Assembly (NCBI GenBank): GCA_022009815.1
Contig: CP091725.1
Coordinates: 434,001-498,000 of the forward strand
Origin: Bacteroidales bacterium
GTDB lineage: Bacteria; Bacteroidota; Bacteroidia; Bacteroidales; Muribaculaceae
DNA: 64,000 nt
Reading direction: 5' to 3'
Of this stretch, positions 20,190 to 28,673 are shown one piece after another. Position 1 is the first letter of the stretch; each line of letters begins with the position of its first letter. The translations under genes and the position numbers were made by a program. Below the pieces are notes generated by a model, which saw only the letters and a program-made list of their open reading frames with translations, did no database searches and was not told where the DNA came from.

Positions 20190-20900
20190 AATAGAACGTA
20201 AACACCACCATATTTGATGTCACTTTGTCGAGCGACTTGGTGAATTTCTGCTTGTCGATGTCGTCGACAAGGTCGGGGCGGTCTTTTTCAGTATATTTTT
20301 AAGCCCGAAACAGAACTTAACCTCCGGCACGAACTTGAAAAACGGCACATACACGTCGAGTCCGAAACCGAGGGTAAGATAAATGTCGGTGTTGCTCAGC
20401 TGCAGCAGCTCGCCGTCCTTGCGCTTCGACACGTCGAAAGCCGCCATTGCGCCAGCCGTGACGTAAGGGCGCAGATTGTGATAGCGTTTGGCCGACATTT
20501 TCACATCGACCGGCACCACAACGCTGCTGTTTTTCAGATTCTGCTTCTCAAGCTCGCCGGTGCTTGACTCGCGGAATGTCACGGTCTTGCTTCCGAAATA
20601 CATTCCCGGCGACAGTCTGAGATTGAAATGCTCGGCAAGCCGCAAGTCGCCCATGATGTTGACGCAAAAGCCCGGAGCAAGCTCAGCCACTTCCGGATAC
20701 CACGTCTCTCCGCTCTCGGTGACAAAACCGTTGCGCGTCATGCCAAGACTTTGATTGTGGAAACCCACAGAGAATCCGTAATGCAGACGTTTCATATCTG
20801 CATACGGACGGTTGAGTATCTTGTCGTTGTCCTGCGCCCGCAGAACAGGCACGGAGACAAACAAGACAGCAGTCATTATTAACAATCTCAGCATTTTCAT
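20186..20900 (-). CDS. porT: Type IX secretion outer-membrane protein PorT, frameshifted near its end
   Basis: PorT is an outer-membrane barrel required for T9SS function. The product has a signal peptide (MKMLRLLIMTAVLFVSVPVLRA), then typical barrel segments: LHYGFSVGFHNQSLG, LAPGFCVNIMGDLRLAEHF and VVVPVDVKMSAKRYHNLRPY. As it stands the frame ends at 20220 in an Arg/Ser-rich tail that looks wrong. One added A in the run at 20296-20300 changes this to KYTEKDRPDLVDDIDK and ends in MVVFTFYFE with an aromatic barrel strand, overlapping the porP start. Its position directly ahead of porP-gldKLMN is a compact arrangement; in Porphyromonas porT is elsewhere. Confidence 0.88.
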
Positions 20901-20990
20901 ATACCGAATAAACGCAAATAGACGCCGTTATTGCAAACGCCGCGAAAAATCGCTAATTTTGAAGCCTATCTATTGACTAAGGCTACGATT

Positions 20991-21332
20991 ATGAAAGATA
21001 ACGACTGGAAACAACGTCTGAACATTGTCTATTCGACAAATCCCGATATGCAGTACGAAACCGACGACGTGGAGGAAGAAGAGACTCTGCCGCCTTCGAA
21101 ACAGAAGTTGCGCATAATGCTCGACAAGCGCAACCGCAAGGGCAAGGAGGTGACGCTGGTCACCGGCTTTGTGGGATCGGACGACGACCTCAAGGATTTG
21201 GCGCGCTCGCTAAAGACAAAATGCGGCGTGGGAGGCTCTGCCCGCGGGGGCGAGATCCTGATACAGGGCGACTTCAGGCAGCGTGTCAAAGACCTGCTCT
21301 CTGCCGAAGGCTACAACGCCAAAATAATCTAA
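20991..21332 (+). CDS. SUI1/eIF1-like translation factor (YciH family)
   Basis: A 113-residue protein from the ATG at 20991; an earlier in-frame start at 20931 is possible but adds unlikely sequence. The C-terminal two-thirds form a SUI1 domain: LRIMLDKRNRKGKEVTLVTG, then LKDLARSLKTKCGVGGSARG and GEILIQGDFRQRVKDLL. The family in eukaryotes checks start-codon choice; bacterial YciH-type members are thought to act on the ribosome in initiation, with a less clear role. The N-terminal 40 residues are acidic. It is divergent from porT and 17 bases upstream of the helicase-nuclease gene. Confidence 0.9.
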   Translation: MKDNDWKQRLNIVYSTNPDMQYETDDVEEEETLPPSKQKLRIMLDKRNRKGKEVTLVTGFVGSDDDLKDLARSLKTKCGVGGSARGGEILIQGDFRQRVKDLLSAEGYNAKII

Positions 21333-21349
21333 CCGCAAACTCCTGAATT

Positions 21350-24300
21350 ATGATTCTAATCAACAAAGCGTCGGCTGGCTCCGGCAAGACATACACTCTC
21401 GTAAAGGAGTATCTGATAATGCTGCTCGGCAAGAAGACCGAGGGCGGAAACTATATTCTCGACAAGCATCCCAACGACAACCACCGATACATCCTCGCCA
21501 TCACGTTTACAAACAAAGCGACGGAGGAGATGAAGAGCCGCATTGTCGAAACGCTCGATGTGCTTGCGTCAAATCCCGACGAAAGCCCTTACATCACCGA
21601 TTTGACCACGATGTTAGGAGCATCGAAGGATGACATCAGCAAGAGTGCGGGAATTGCCGAACGCCAGATGCTTGAAGATTACACCAATTTCAATGTGTGC
21701 ACAATCGACACTTTTTTCCAGAAGATTCTGCGCACGTTTGCCTACGAGGTCAATCTGTCGAGCAACTACGGAGTGGAACTCAACGACGAATATGTTGTGG
21801 AGCTTGGCGTGAACAACCTGAAAACGAGATTGCACGACGAATCAGGCAAAAAAAACAAGAGCCTCAGCCATTGGCTGTGGATGTTTGTGCAGGATTCCAT
21901 AAAGAACGGCAGTTCGTGGGACGTGTTCTATAAACCCAAGAGCAAGAAAACGGTCGACAATTCGCTGTATAATTTTGCAAAGGTGCTGACAAATGAGGTG
22001 GTGAAAAAAAACAGCAAGCAGCTGTTTGACTTTCTCGCCGACCCGAAAAACATCCAGGCGTTCAACGTGGCGCTGAACAGCGGCATCTCCAATCTGATTC
22101 CAAAAGTAAAGGAATGCGTGTCTAACATTTACGAATTGCTGAAGGGTCCAGACATAAAAGCCAACAACTACTTCACCAAATTCCTTGATGCCCTGAACAA
22201 CTCCGCCAATCCGTTCCTGATAAAAGATTTAGACAAAAAAGTCGAAAAAAAAATCGCCGATCAATCTTTCGTCAACAAAAATAGCGCGAAAGTAAACGAA
22301 TCCGCCATTTGCCTCTATCTGGAACAAATTAAAGATTACGGCACGGTGTATGCCTCGTACAAAAAGATTCTTGACCTCACCTACCAGCTCGGTCTGCTGG
22401 GCGACATCAACGCCAGCATGCAGGATTTCGCCAACGAGAACAACACAATATTGCTCTCCGGCACAAACGACATCGTGAAGCGCATCATTGATGGGTGTGA
22501 GACGCCTTTCATCTATGAGCGCATCGGCATGTATCTGCACAATTTCCTGCTCGACGAGTTTCAGGACACGTCGAGGATGCAGTGGGAAAATTTGCTGCCG
22601 CTTGTCAGAAACGGTCTGGCAAACGGCCACGACAGTCTGATTATCGGAGATGTGAAGCAAAGCATATACCGCTTCCGCAACTCCGACCCGCAACTGCTCC
22701 ACTCGCAGCTGAAGGTCGACTTCAGCAACGACAGCATTAAATACAACGAGGGACGCAGCATCAATTGGCGCAGCGCGCGCAACATAGTCCATTGGAACAA
22801 CGCGTTTCCGATTCCTGTCGATGGCTCTCAACATGGATGAGTTCTACGCCGATGTGGAGCAGGAGGTGTCGCCTAAAAACGAGAAGCTGCCCGGACATGT
22901 CGTTGTGGCAAGGAGGGAGATTCCCGACAAGAAAAAGGACACCGACGGCAGCAATGACAGCAAAACTGAAAGCAACGATAACAGCAACGACAATGATTCG
23001 AATTTCAAAGAGTGGGCTATAGAAAAGATGATTGTCGACCTGCAATCGCTGCTCGCCCGCGGCTTCAAGCAGAAAGACATCGCCGTGCTGTCAAACACCA
23101 ACCGTGAGGGTCAGCTTGCCATCAGCCGCATCATGAAATGGAACATCGAGAATCCCGACAAACAGATGAAAGTGGTGTCGGAAGAGTCGCTGCTTGTCAT
23201 CTCGTCGCCGGCGGTGAGAATTGTGGTCAACATCCTGAAGATGCTCGACCGGTGCGAGGCGCACAACGATGACGGACGCGAGATGCCTATGGTGTTGAGA
23301 CGATTCGAGGCAAACCGCAGCGAGGGTATGGACACTTCGGAGGCTTTTGAAGACGCTATCGTCAGCAAAGACGAGGATATAGCCGACTATATCGACCGCT
23401 TATACGAAACGTCGAAATCGGCGTGTCTCGACAGTGTGGTCGAACAAATCATCAAAAGCCAGCTGTCGAAACAGATGACAGAGGAAAACACTCCGTATCT
23501 GCTTGCCTTCCTCGACAGCGTGGTCGACTTTATGAGCCGCTACGGGTCAAACATCCATCATTTTCTGAAATGGTGGGACAAGGTTGGTCCGGGCTTGTCG
23601 ATTTCCTCGCCCGACAACATCGATGCCATCCGCGTAATCACAATCCACAAATCCAAAGGTCTGCAATTCCCTTGTGTGCTGATTCCAATGTTCGACTGGA
23701 ATTTCGACCAATCGTCAATTGAATGGATTGAGACCGCCGGATTCAAGGACAAACTGCCGAAAGGCGTGGCGATTCCGCCTATCGTGCCCGTGAAACGCGA
23801 CAATAAAAGGACCCTATTCGACAACGAATTCAAAAAAATTGCGCGCAGCAACATAATGGACTCCCTCAATAAAACGTATGTGGCTTGCACGCGCGCGCAA
23901 TACGAACTTATTATATATACCGAGAACAATAAAGAATTGGGCTTGCAGCTGTCGCAATTTCTGGAAACGTGCCGCAACAACAACGACATTTCGCCGACGC
24001 CGACCGAGAATTGCGACCCTGATGTGGTTTACGAGCTCGGCAAACCAATGCTGCGCAGCGACATCCCTGCCCTCAACAGCGACGACAACGCGCTTCCCGA
24101 CAATGTGGAGAGCCGGATAATGCCTCCCTACTCTGTGGTTTCCGACGTGGACAGGTGGAAACTGACGTCGCCCGACATCATCATCGACGTGCGCGGCACG
24201 ACACGATGGGTTGGCGAGATGCTCCACAAAGTGATGGAGAGGGTGCGCACACCAAAAAATCTCAGAAAGGCATTCGGCCGCGCATTGCACCGTGGCATGA

Positions 24301-24644
24301 TAACTGAAGAGGAGCACGATGAGTATCTGGCTCTGCTCAGCAAGCGGCTCGCCGACCCGCGGGTGGCTGATTGGTTTGCCAACGACAACCGCCTGATGCT
24401 CGAACGGTCGGTAACCATTGGCGGAAACGGGCAGAAACGCCCCGACCGAGTAGTGATGAAACCGAACGGCGAAATCATCATTGTCGATTACAAGTTTGGC
24501 GACCGTAGTGATGACAACGATACCAAATACAAGCGCCAGGTGGCTGGCTACAAAAGGGCGGTCTGCGACGCGCTGGGATGCCGACCCGACTGTGTGTCAG
24601 GCTATGTATGGTATATCCACTCGGGCGACATCTTAGCCATATAA
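21350..24644 (+). CDS. UvrD-type helicase/nuclease, AddA/RecB-like, frameshifted
   Basis: A large DNA-repair protein of about 1,100 residues when joined. It opens with a Walker A motif, NKASAGSGKTYTLVKEYL, then AITFTNKATEEMK and YTNFNVCTIDTFFQKILR. The Walker B region is LDEFQDTSRMQWENLLPL and is followed by IIGDVKQSIYRFR. The second frame carries IRVITIHKSKGLQFPCVLIP and TYVACTRAQYELIIYT. The C-terminus has a RecB-type nuclease core, VVMKPNGEIIIVDYKFG, in which the Asp and Lys of the D...DYK motif are visible. The break is at 22805-22807; five T in place of three gives FFRFLSMALNMDEFY. Such proteins resect double-strand breaks. The partner subunit (AddB-like) is not in the window. Confidence 0.9.
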
Positions 24645-24666
24645 CTTACCAAAAGCTTACATTTTA

Positions 24667-24703
24667 GAGCCTTTGCAATCGTAAAAACCGATTGCAAAGG
24701 CTC
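24667..24703. terminator. Hairpin terminator
   Basis: GAGCCTTTGCAATCG pairs perfectly with CGATTGCAAAGGCTC across a 7-base loop, 23 bases after the helicase stop. Confidence 0.8.
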
Positions 24704-24828
24704 TCGTTCTATAAGAATTTACGATAACCATTATCGTTAGAATCCTCGACCAACGCTTTACGAAGGTTTGCACAGGCAGTAATTTTGCAATCGAAAAAAA
24801 TGATACAGCAACTCTAAGAACAACGACT

Positions 24829-25002
24829 ATGCAAGTAACAACAACATTTCTTTGGATTGCCATCGTGGGCGCAATCATTCTGGCTTTCGCCTTCCACGCC
24901 ATCTACAAATTCAACCGCGCCACGGGCAACAACCATGTGTTTGGCATGGACCATGATGAAATTTACTACCATGACAACGACATTGAAGATGACGAAGACT
25001 GA
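24829..25002 (+). CDS. Small single-span membrane protein (57 residues)
   Basis: The ATG at 24829 opens a 57-codon frame. Residues 4-24 (TTFLWIAIVGAIILAFAFHAI) form one strong transmembrane helix. The tail is hydrophilic and ends in an acidic run (DIEDDED). I do not recognise a family. Its last 14 bases overlap the ATG of the ThrE-type gene at 24989, so the two are probably translated in a coupled way. That position suggests an accessory subunit of the exporter, but this rests only on context. Confidence 0.65.
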   Translation: MQVTTTFLWIAIVGAIILAFAFHAIYKFNRATGNNHVFGMDHDEIYYHDNDIEDDED

Positions 25003-25774
25003 TTCAGACGCATTGCACGAACATCTGAAAAGCGTATGTCTTTTCTTTGCCGACTATGCGGCAAACCTGCTGGCCTGCGGCGCCACAAGTATGCGCACAC
25101 AGCGCAACGTGGCGCGAATGGCGGCGAAATGGAATGTGTCGGCGCAGATGATAATCCTGCCAAACACGGTCGACATGTGCGTCTGGGACGCCGATGGAGA
25201 GCATTCCTACAAGCAGACGGTCAGTGTGCCACACAAGCCCATAAGCTTTGCCATCAACACCAAACTGAGCAACTTGAGCTGGCTTGTGGTGGAAAACTCT
25301 CTGCCATCTTTCGACGACGCCCGCAAGGCATACCAAAAGATTCTCGACACAACACGCCCCGTCAACAAATGGCTGGTGATGATTCTGGTGATGTTTGCCA
25401 ACGCTTCATTCTGCCGACTTTTCGGTGGCGACTTCCAGTCAATGGGCATAGTGGCTCTCGCAACGCTGGTGGGATATTATCTGAAAATCATTATGCTTGA
25501 CGCGCATGCCGACATGAGAATCGTGTTTATCTGCTGCTCGTTTGTGTCTGCCGTGATAGGCACGGCGGGCTACGTGTTCGGCATCGGATCAACACCGGAG
25601 CTGGCTCTCGGCGCAAGCGTGCTCTACCTGATTCCGGGAATCCCCTACATCAACTCGGTGAGCGACATGATCGACAACCACCATCTTTGCGCGTTTGCGC
25701 GATTTATGAACGCCGTAATCCTGACTGTGTGTATCGCAATCGGTCTGACTGGCGGATTTAATAATGAATATTAG
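24989..25774 (+). CDS. Threonine/serine exporter family protein, ThrE N-domain (YjjP-like)
   Basis: A 261-residue membrane protein starting at the ATG at 24989. The first half is cytoplasmic and matches the ThrE/DUF1212 domain: FADYAANLLACGATSMRTQR, VSAQMIILPNTVDMCVW, and a conserved TKLSNLSWLV. The second half has about five helices, including WLVMILVMFANASFCRLFGG and LGASVLYLIPGIPYINSVSD. It pairs with the next gene, which supplies the ThrE_2/DUF3815 half. In Escherichia coli YjjP and YjjB together export succinate, while ThrE exports threonine in Corynebacterium; the substrate here cannot be told. Succinate would fit a cell with fumarate reductase. Confidence 0.88.
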   Translation: MTKTDSDALHEHLKSVCLFFADYAANLLACGATSMRTQRNVARMAAKWNVSAQMIILPNTVDMCVWDADGEHSYKQTVSVPHKPISFAINTKLSNLSWLVVENSLPSFDDARKAYQKILDTTRPVNKWLVMILVMFANASFCRLFGGDFQSMGIVALATLVGYYLKIIMLDAHADMRIVFICCSFVSAVIGTAGYVFGIGSTPELALGASVLYLIPGIPYINSVSDMIDNHHLCAFARFMNAVILTVCIAIGLTGGFNNEY

Positions 25775-25800
25775 ATTGTTTTAGACTACTTTTGTTTCCA

Positions 25801-26286
25801 ATGGAGATTTTTTTAGCAATTCTTCAAGACGCTTTTTTTGCAGCGGTGGCGGCGATTGGCTTCGCAAGCATCAGCAATCCGCCCCGGTCGGCTTTCAAAT
25901 ATTGTGCGTTGATAGCCGCCGTGGGCCACGCCACGCGCTTTTGCCTCATGAATCTTGCCGGATGGCAGATTATTCCGGCAAGCATCATTGCGGCTCTGCT
26001 TATCGGCGCTCTTGCCGTCTATCTGTCGCACTACGCCAAGTGTCCGCCCGAAACGTTTTCGTTTCCGTCGCTGCTGCCGATGATTCCGGGAATGTATGCC
26101 TACCGCACGTTTCAAGCTATGTTTCTGTGCATGACAAACACGCTCGACGAGCAGGCGTTCAACCATTATGCATATCTGCTTGAGTTCAACGGTCTGGTGA
26201 CGGTGTGTGTGGTCGGAGGAATGGTGATCGGGCAGATTCTGCCGATGCTGGCGATGAAGAGATTTTCATTCAGCGCGACAAAATAA
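25801..26286 (+). CDS. Threonine/serine exporter family protein, ThrE_2 half (YjjB-like)
   Basis: A 161-residue integral membrane protein from the ATG at 25801, 26 bases after the YjjP-like gene. It has four to five helices: EIFLAILQDAFFAAVAAIGF, a YCALIAAVGHATRF loop region, ASIIAALLIGALAVYLSHY, and VCVVGGMVIGQILPM. The family signature FSFPSLLPMIPGMYAYRTF is clear. It completes the two-gene exporter. The transcript seems to end in the gap before the IS110 element, where I see no strong terminator. Confidence 0.88.
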   Translation: MEIFLAILQDAFFAAVAAIGFASISNPPRSAFKYCALIAAVGHATRFCLMNLAGWQIIPASIIAALLIGALAVYLSHYAKCPPETFSFPSLLPMIPGMYAYRTFQAMFLCMTNTLDEQAFNHYAYLLEFNGLVTVCVVGGMVIGQILPMLAMKRFSFSATK

Positions 26287-26378
26287 TTTCGATTCAATCA
26301 ATCTCGTTTATATAATATCGGCTGCATCTCGGCATAACATTTTCAAACAAGTTTGAATGTTCTGCACTCGATTTGCAC

Positions 26379-26387
26379 TATCTTTGC
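26379..26387 (+). promoter_or_regulatory. -7 promoter element upstream of the IS110 element
   Basis: TATCTTTGC fits TAnnTTTGC. It faces the transposase and LysR genes. It may be the original LysR promoter now separated by the insertion, or part of the element. Confidence 0.4.
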
Positions 26388-26454
26388 CCTACCTTAGATT
26401 TGCAGCGGCAAACCGAAACTGAAATAGAAATGGTAAATTTGCAGTGAAAAAATA

Positions 26455-26633
26455 AATATTGAAAGAAAGGAAGACAGAGAGTGAACCATTTTGCGCCAGG
26501 GGAAATACCCGTGTTCATATTAGGACTCTCCGCCTTTCCCGTCCGGAGACCTGTATAAAAATATAACACCTGTTGTTAAGGTAGTTAGGTTAGGGACGAG
26601 TTCCTTTCTCTCGTTGTTTGTCAACTACAAAGT
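26455..26633 (+). ncRNA. Putative IS110 bridge RNA
   Basis: In the IS110 group the left non-coding end is transcribed as a bridge (seek) RNA that guides the recombinase to target and donor DNA. This stretch has no open frame and can fold: CTCCG/CGGAG close a loop at 26527-26548, and ACGAG/CTCGT close another at 26596-26614. Two loops ahead of the recombinase are what the model predicts. No guide-target match was computed. Confidence 0.45.
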
Positions 26634-27638
26634 TATGCAAAATTTTTATTTCATCGGCATAGATGTCTCGAAAAAAAGAAACTGGACATCTGTGTAATGT
26701 CAAATTCAAAGGTCCTCAAAGAGGAACAAGTAAGTAATCACCCGCAGGCCATCGCCACTGTGATAGCCGGCATAAAAGAAGAACTGAGCATGAGCAACGA
26801 CTGTTTCATCATCTGCGCGGAGCACACCGGCCAGTACACATATCCACTGATATGTGCCTGCAAGTCGGTAGGCAGCAAGCTGTGGCTTGAAAACGCCTCG
26901 CAGATAAAATACTGTTCCGGCGTAACACGCGGTAAAAATGACAAAGTGGACGCCCGCCGCATTGCCGAGTATGCCATGCGCTTCTTCGATAAAGCCAAGC
27001 CCTACCAGCGTCCTGCAGAGGAACTTATGCGCCTCAAGCAGCTGGAGGCGGAGCGCTCGCTCTACCTTACGGATATGGCGAAATACAAAGCGCAGCTGTC
27101 CGACCAGGAAGGCTTCATGGAGGATAAAATCTTCAAGCGCAAGGCTAAGCGTCTGAAGGAGATGATCAAGTCTCTTGAAAAGACGTTGAAAGAGATTGCC
27201 CAAGAGATGGCTGATGTCATCGATTCTTCGGAAGAGCTATCCCGACAGATGAGATTGCTTAAGTCTGTGGAAGGCGTCGGACCGGTTGTCGCTATGAACA
27301 TGATTATAGCTACTGAAGCATTTACACGCTTCGACAATCCCAGACAGTTCAACTGTTACGTCGGAGTCGCTCCATTCGCATACACATCCGGCTCGAGCCA
27401 ACACTCTCGAAACAGAGTGTCTCAACGGGCCGTAAAATACATAAAATGCCTCCTTCACATGGCTGCCGTGGCGATTGCCCATAAGAAGACAGGCGATCTG
27501 AAAACATATTTTGAAAGAAAAGTCGCCGAAGGAAAAAACAAAATGACCGTATTAAACGCAGTGCGAGCAAAGCTCGTGGCTAGAATGTTCGCCGTAATCA
27601 GAAATAATCGAGTTTATCAACCTATTTTATCAGTTTAG
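26634..27638 (+). CDS. IS110-family transposase (DEDD recombinase), frameshifted at its start
   Basis: The ATG at 26634 begins MQNFYFIGIDVSKK, the first RuvC-like strand with its catalytic Asp. The frame is lost in a run of seven A (26671-26677); eight A restore SKKKKLDICVMSNSK and a product of about 335 residues. The RuvC-like half continues through FIICAEHTGQYTYPLICA and KNDKVDARRIAEYA, where further acidic catalytic residues lie. The C-terminal Transposase_20 domain is complete: LKSVEGVGPVVAMNMIIAT, then FNCYVGVAPFAYTSGSSQHS with the active-site Ser region. With the frame repaired the element should be functional. Confidence 0.92.
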   Translation, partial: YAKFLFHRHRCLEKKKLDICVMSNSKVLKEEQVSNHPQAIATVIAGIKEELSMSNDCFIICAEHTGQYTYPLICACKSVGSKLWLENASQIKYCSGVTRGKNDKVDARRIAEYAMRFFDKAKPYQRPAEELMRLKQLEAERSLYLTDMAKYKAQLSDQEGFMEDKIFKRKAKRLKEMIKSLEKTLKEIAQEMADVIDSSEELSRQMRLLKSVEGVGPVVAMNMIIATEAFTRFDNPRQFNCYVGVAPFAYTSGSSQHSRNRVSQRAVKYIKCLLHMAAVAIAHKKTGDLKTYFERKVAEGKNKMTVLNAVRAKLVARMFAVIRNNRVYQPILSV

Positions 27639-27659
27639 GCTTGCACAAATCATAAAAAT

Positions 27660-28592
27660 ATGGAATTAAGACAACTGAAATATTTCGTCAAAACTGCCGA
27701 ACTGCTCAACTTTTCTGAGGCAGCGCGCAACCTTTACATCACGCAAAGTACGCTTTCTCAACAGATAAAGCAACTTGAGGCGGAACTCGGAACGCAACTG
27801 TTCGAGCGAAACACCCACGGGGTAGTGCTGACCGAAAGCGGTGAGGAACTGCTGCCGTATGCGCGAAAGACGCTACACACCGCCGACAGCTGCGTGGAGC
27901 ATATCCGCGACATAAAGAATGTGGTCACCGGTTCGCTAAACATCGGCGTGACATACACGTTCTCGCCTATCCTCACCGAAACGCTGCTGTCGTTTATGAA
28001 GCTGTACCCGAACGTGAAACTCAACATCTTCTACAAGACGATGGAGGAACTGATGGCGATGCTCGACAAGCGCGACCTCGACTTTGTGCTGGCTTTCAAG
28101 CCTACGGGGACGGCGCAATATGCGCGCATATCGTCACACATCCTTTTCGACAACCATTTGGTGGCAATCGTGTCGGAGAGCCATCCGCTGGCAAAGAGGC
28201 AGAAGGTGACGCTCGAGGAACTGCAGGGCTACGATTTCGCTCTGCCGAGCAAGGGCTTGCAGGCGCGAAATGCCTTCGACTCAATGGTGGAAGGCAAGGC
28301 ATACCGCTTCAACACTCGCATTGAGCTGAACGAGGTCAACATCCTGCTGAAGCTGGTGAGGGAGAGCAATTTGGTGACAATCGTGTCGGAAGCCACAATC
28401 TACGGCGTGGAGGGGATCCATGCGGTGAGACTCGACGTGCCGGGCAACACCTACGAGATGGAGGGTTGCATACACGTGCTGAAGGATTCATACCAGAAAA
28501 GCAGTGCCAAGAAGTTTGTGCAACTGCTCAGCGAGTCTGATTCCATCAAGGAACGCGCGTTCAACTGGCTGTCGTCGGGATTTATGGAATAA
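27660..28592 (+). CDS. LysR-family transcriptional regulator
   Basis: A 310-residue regulator. The N-terminal winged helix is canonical: MELRQLKYFVKTAELLNFSE, then NLYITQSTLSQQIKQLEAEL and LFERNTHGVVLTESGE. The effector-binding domain follows (LNIGVTYTFSPILTETLLSF, LVAIVSESHPLAKRQ), of the CynR/CysB/OxyR type. The ligand is unknown. Its ATG is only 21 bases after the transposase stop, so its native promoter has probably been displaced by the IS110 insertion and expression may depend on the element. A bidirectional terminator follows. It is convergent with the C10 protease gene, so position does not show its target. Confidence 0.93.
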   Translation: MELRQLKYFVKTAELLNFSEAARNLYITQSTLSQQIKQLEAELGTQLFERNTHGVVLTESGEELLPYARKTLHTADSCVEHIRDIKNVVTGSLNIGVTYTFSPILTETLLSFMKLYPNVKLNIFYKTMEELMAMLDKRDLDFVLAFKPTGTAQYARISSHILFDNHLVAIVSESHPLAKRQKVTLEELQGYDFALPSKGLQARNAFDSMVEGKAYRFNTRIELNEVNILLKLVRESNLVTIVSEATIYGVEGIHAVRLDVPGNTYEMEGCIHVLKDSYQKSSAKKFVQLLSESDSIKERAFNWLSSGFME

Positions 28593-28617
28593 ATTATTCA
28601 TCCATCTATTTAAGAAT

Positions 28618-28649
28618 CAGCCCCCGGAGCATCCGTGCTTCGGGGGCTG
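28618..28649. terminator. Bidirectional terminator between LysR and protease genes
   Basis: CAGCCCCCGGAGC and GCTTCGGGGGCTG form a 13-bp stem with one mismatch between the two convergent stop codons. Confidence 0.8.
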
Positions 28650-28673
28650 AATATTATCGTATATGTGTCTATG

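Larger units (their letters stand above)
26455..27650 (+). mobile_element. IS110-family insertion sequence (ends approximate)
   Basis: The element holds one DEDD-type transposase and a structured non-coding left end of 150-250 bases. IS110 elements lack clear terminal inverted repeats, so exact ends cannot be set from one copy. The left end lies between the exporter stop (26286) and 26634. The right end must fall between the transposase stop (27638) and the LysR start (27660), so the right non-coding end is very short. A long left and short right end is the layout of the IS110 group, as opposed to IS1111. Confidence 0.75.
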
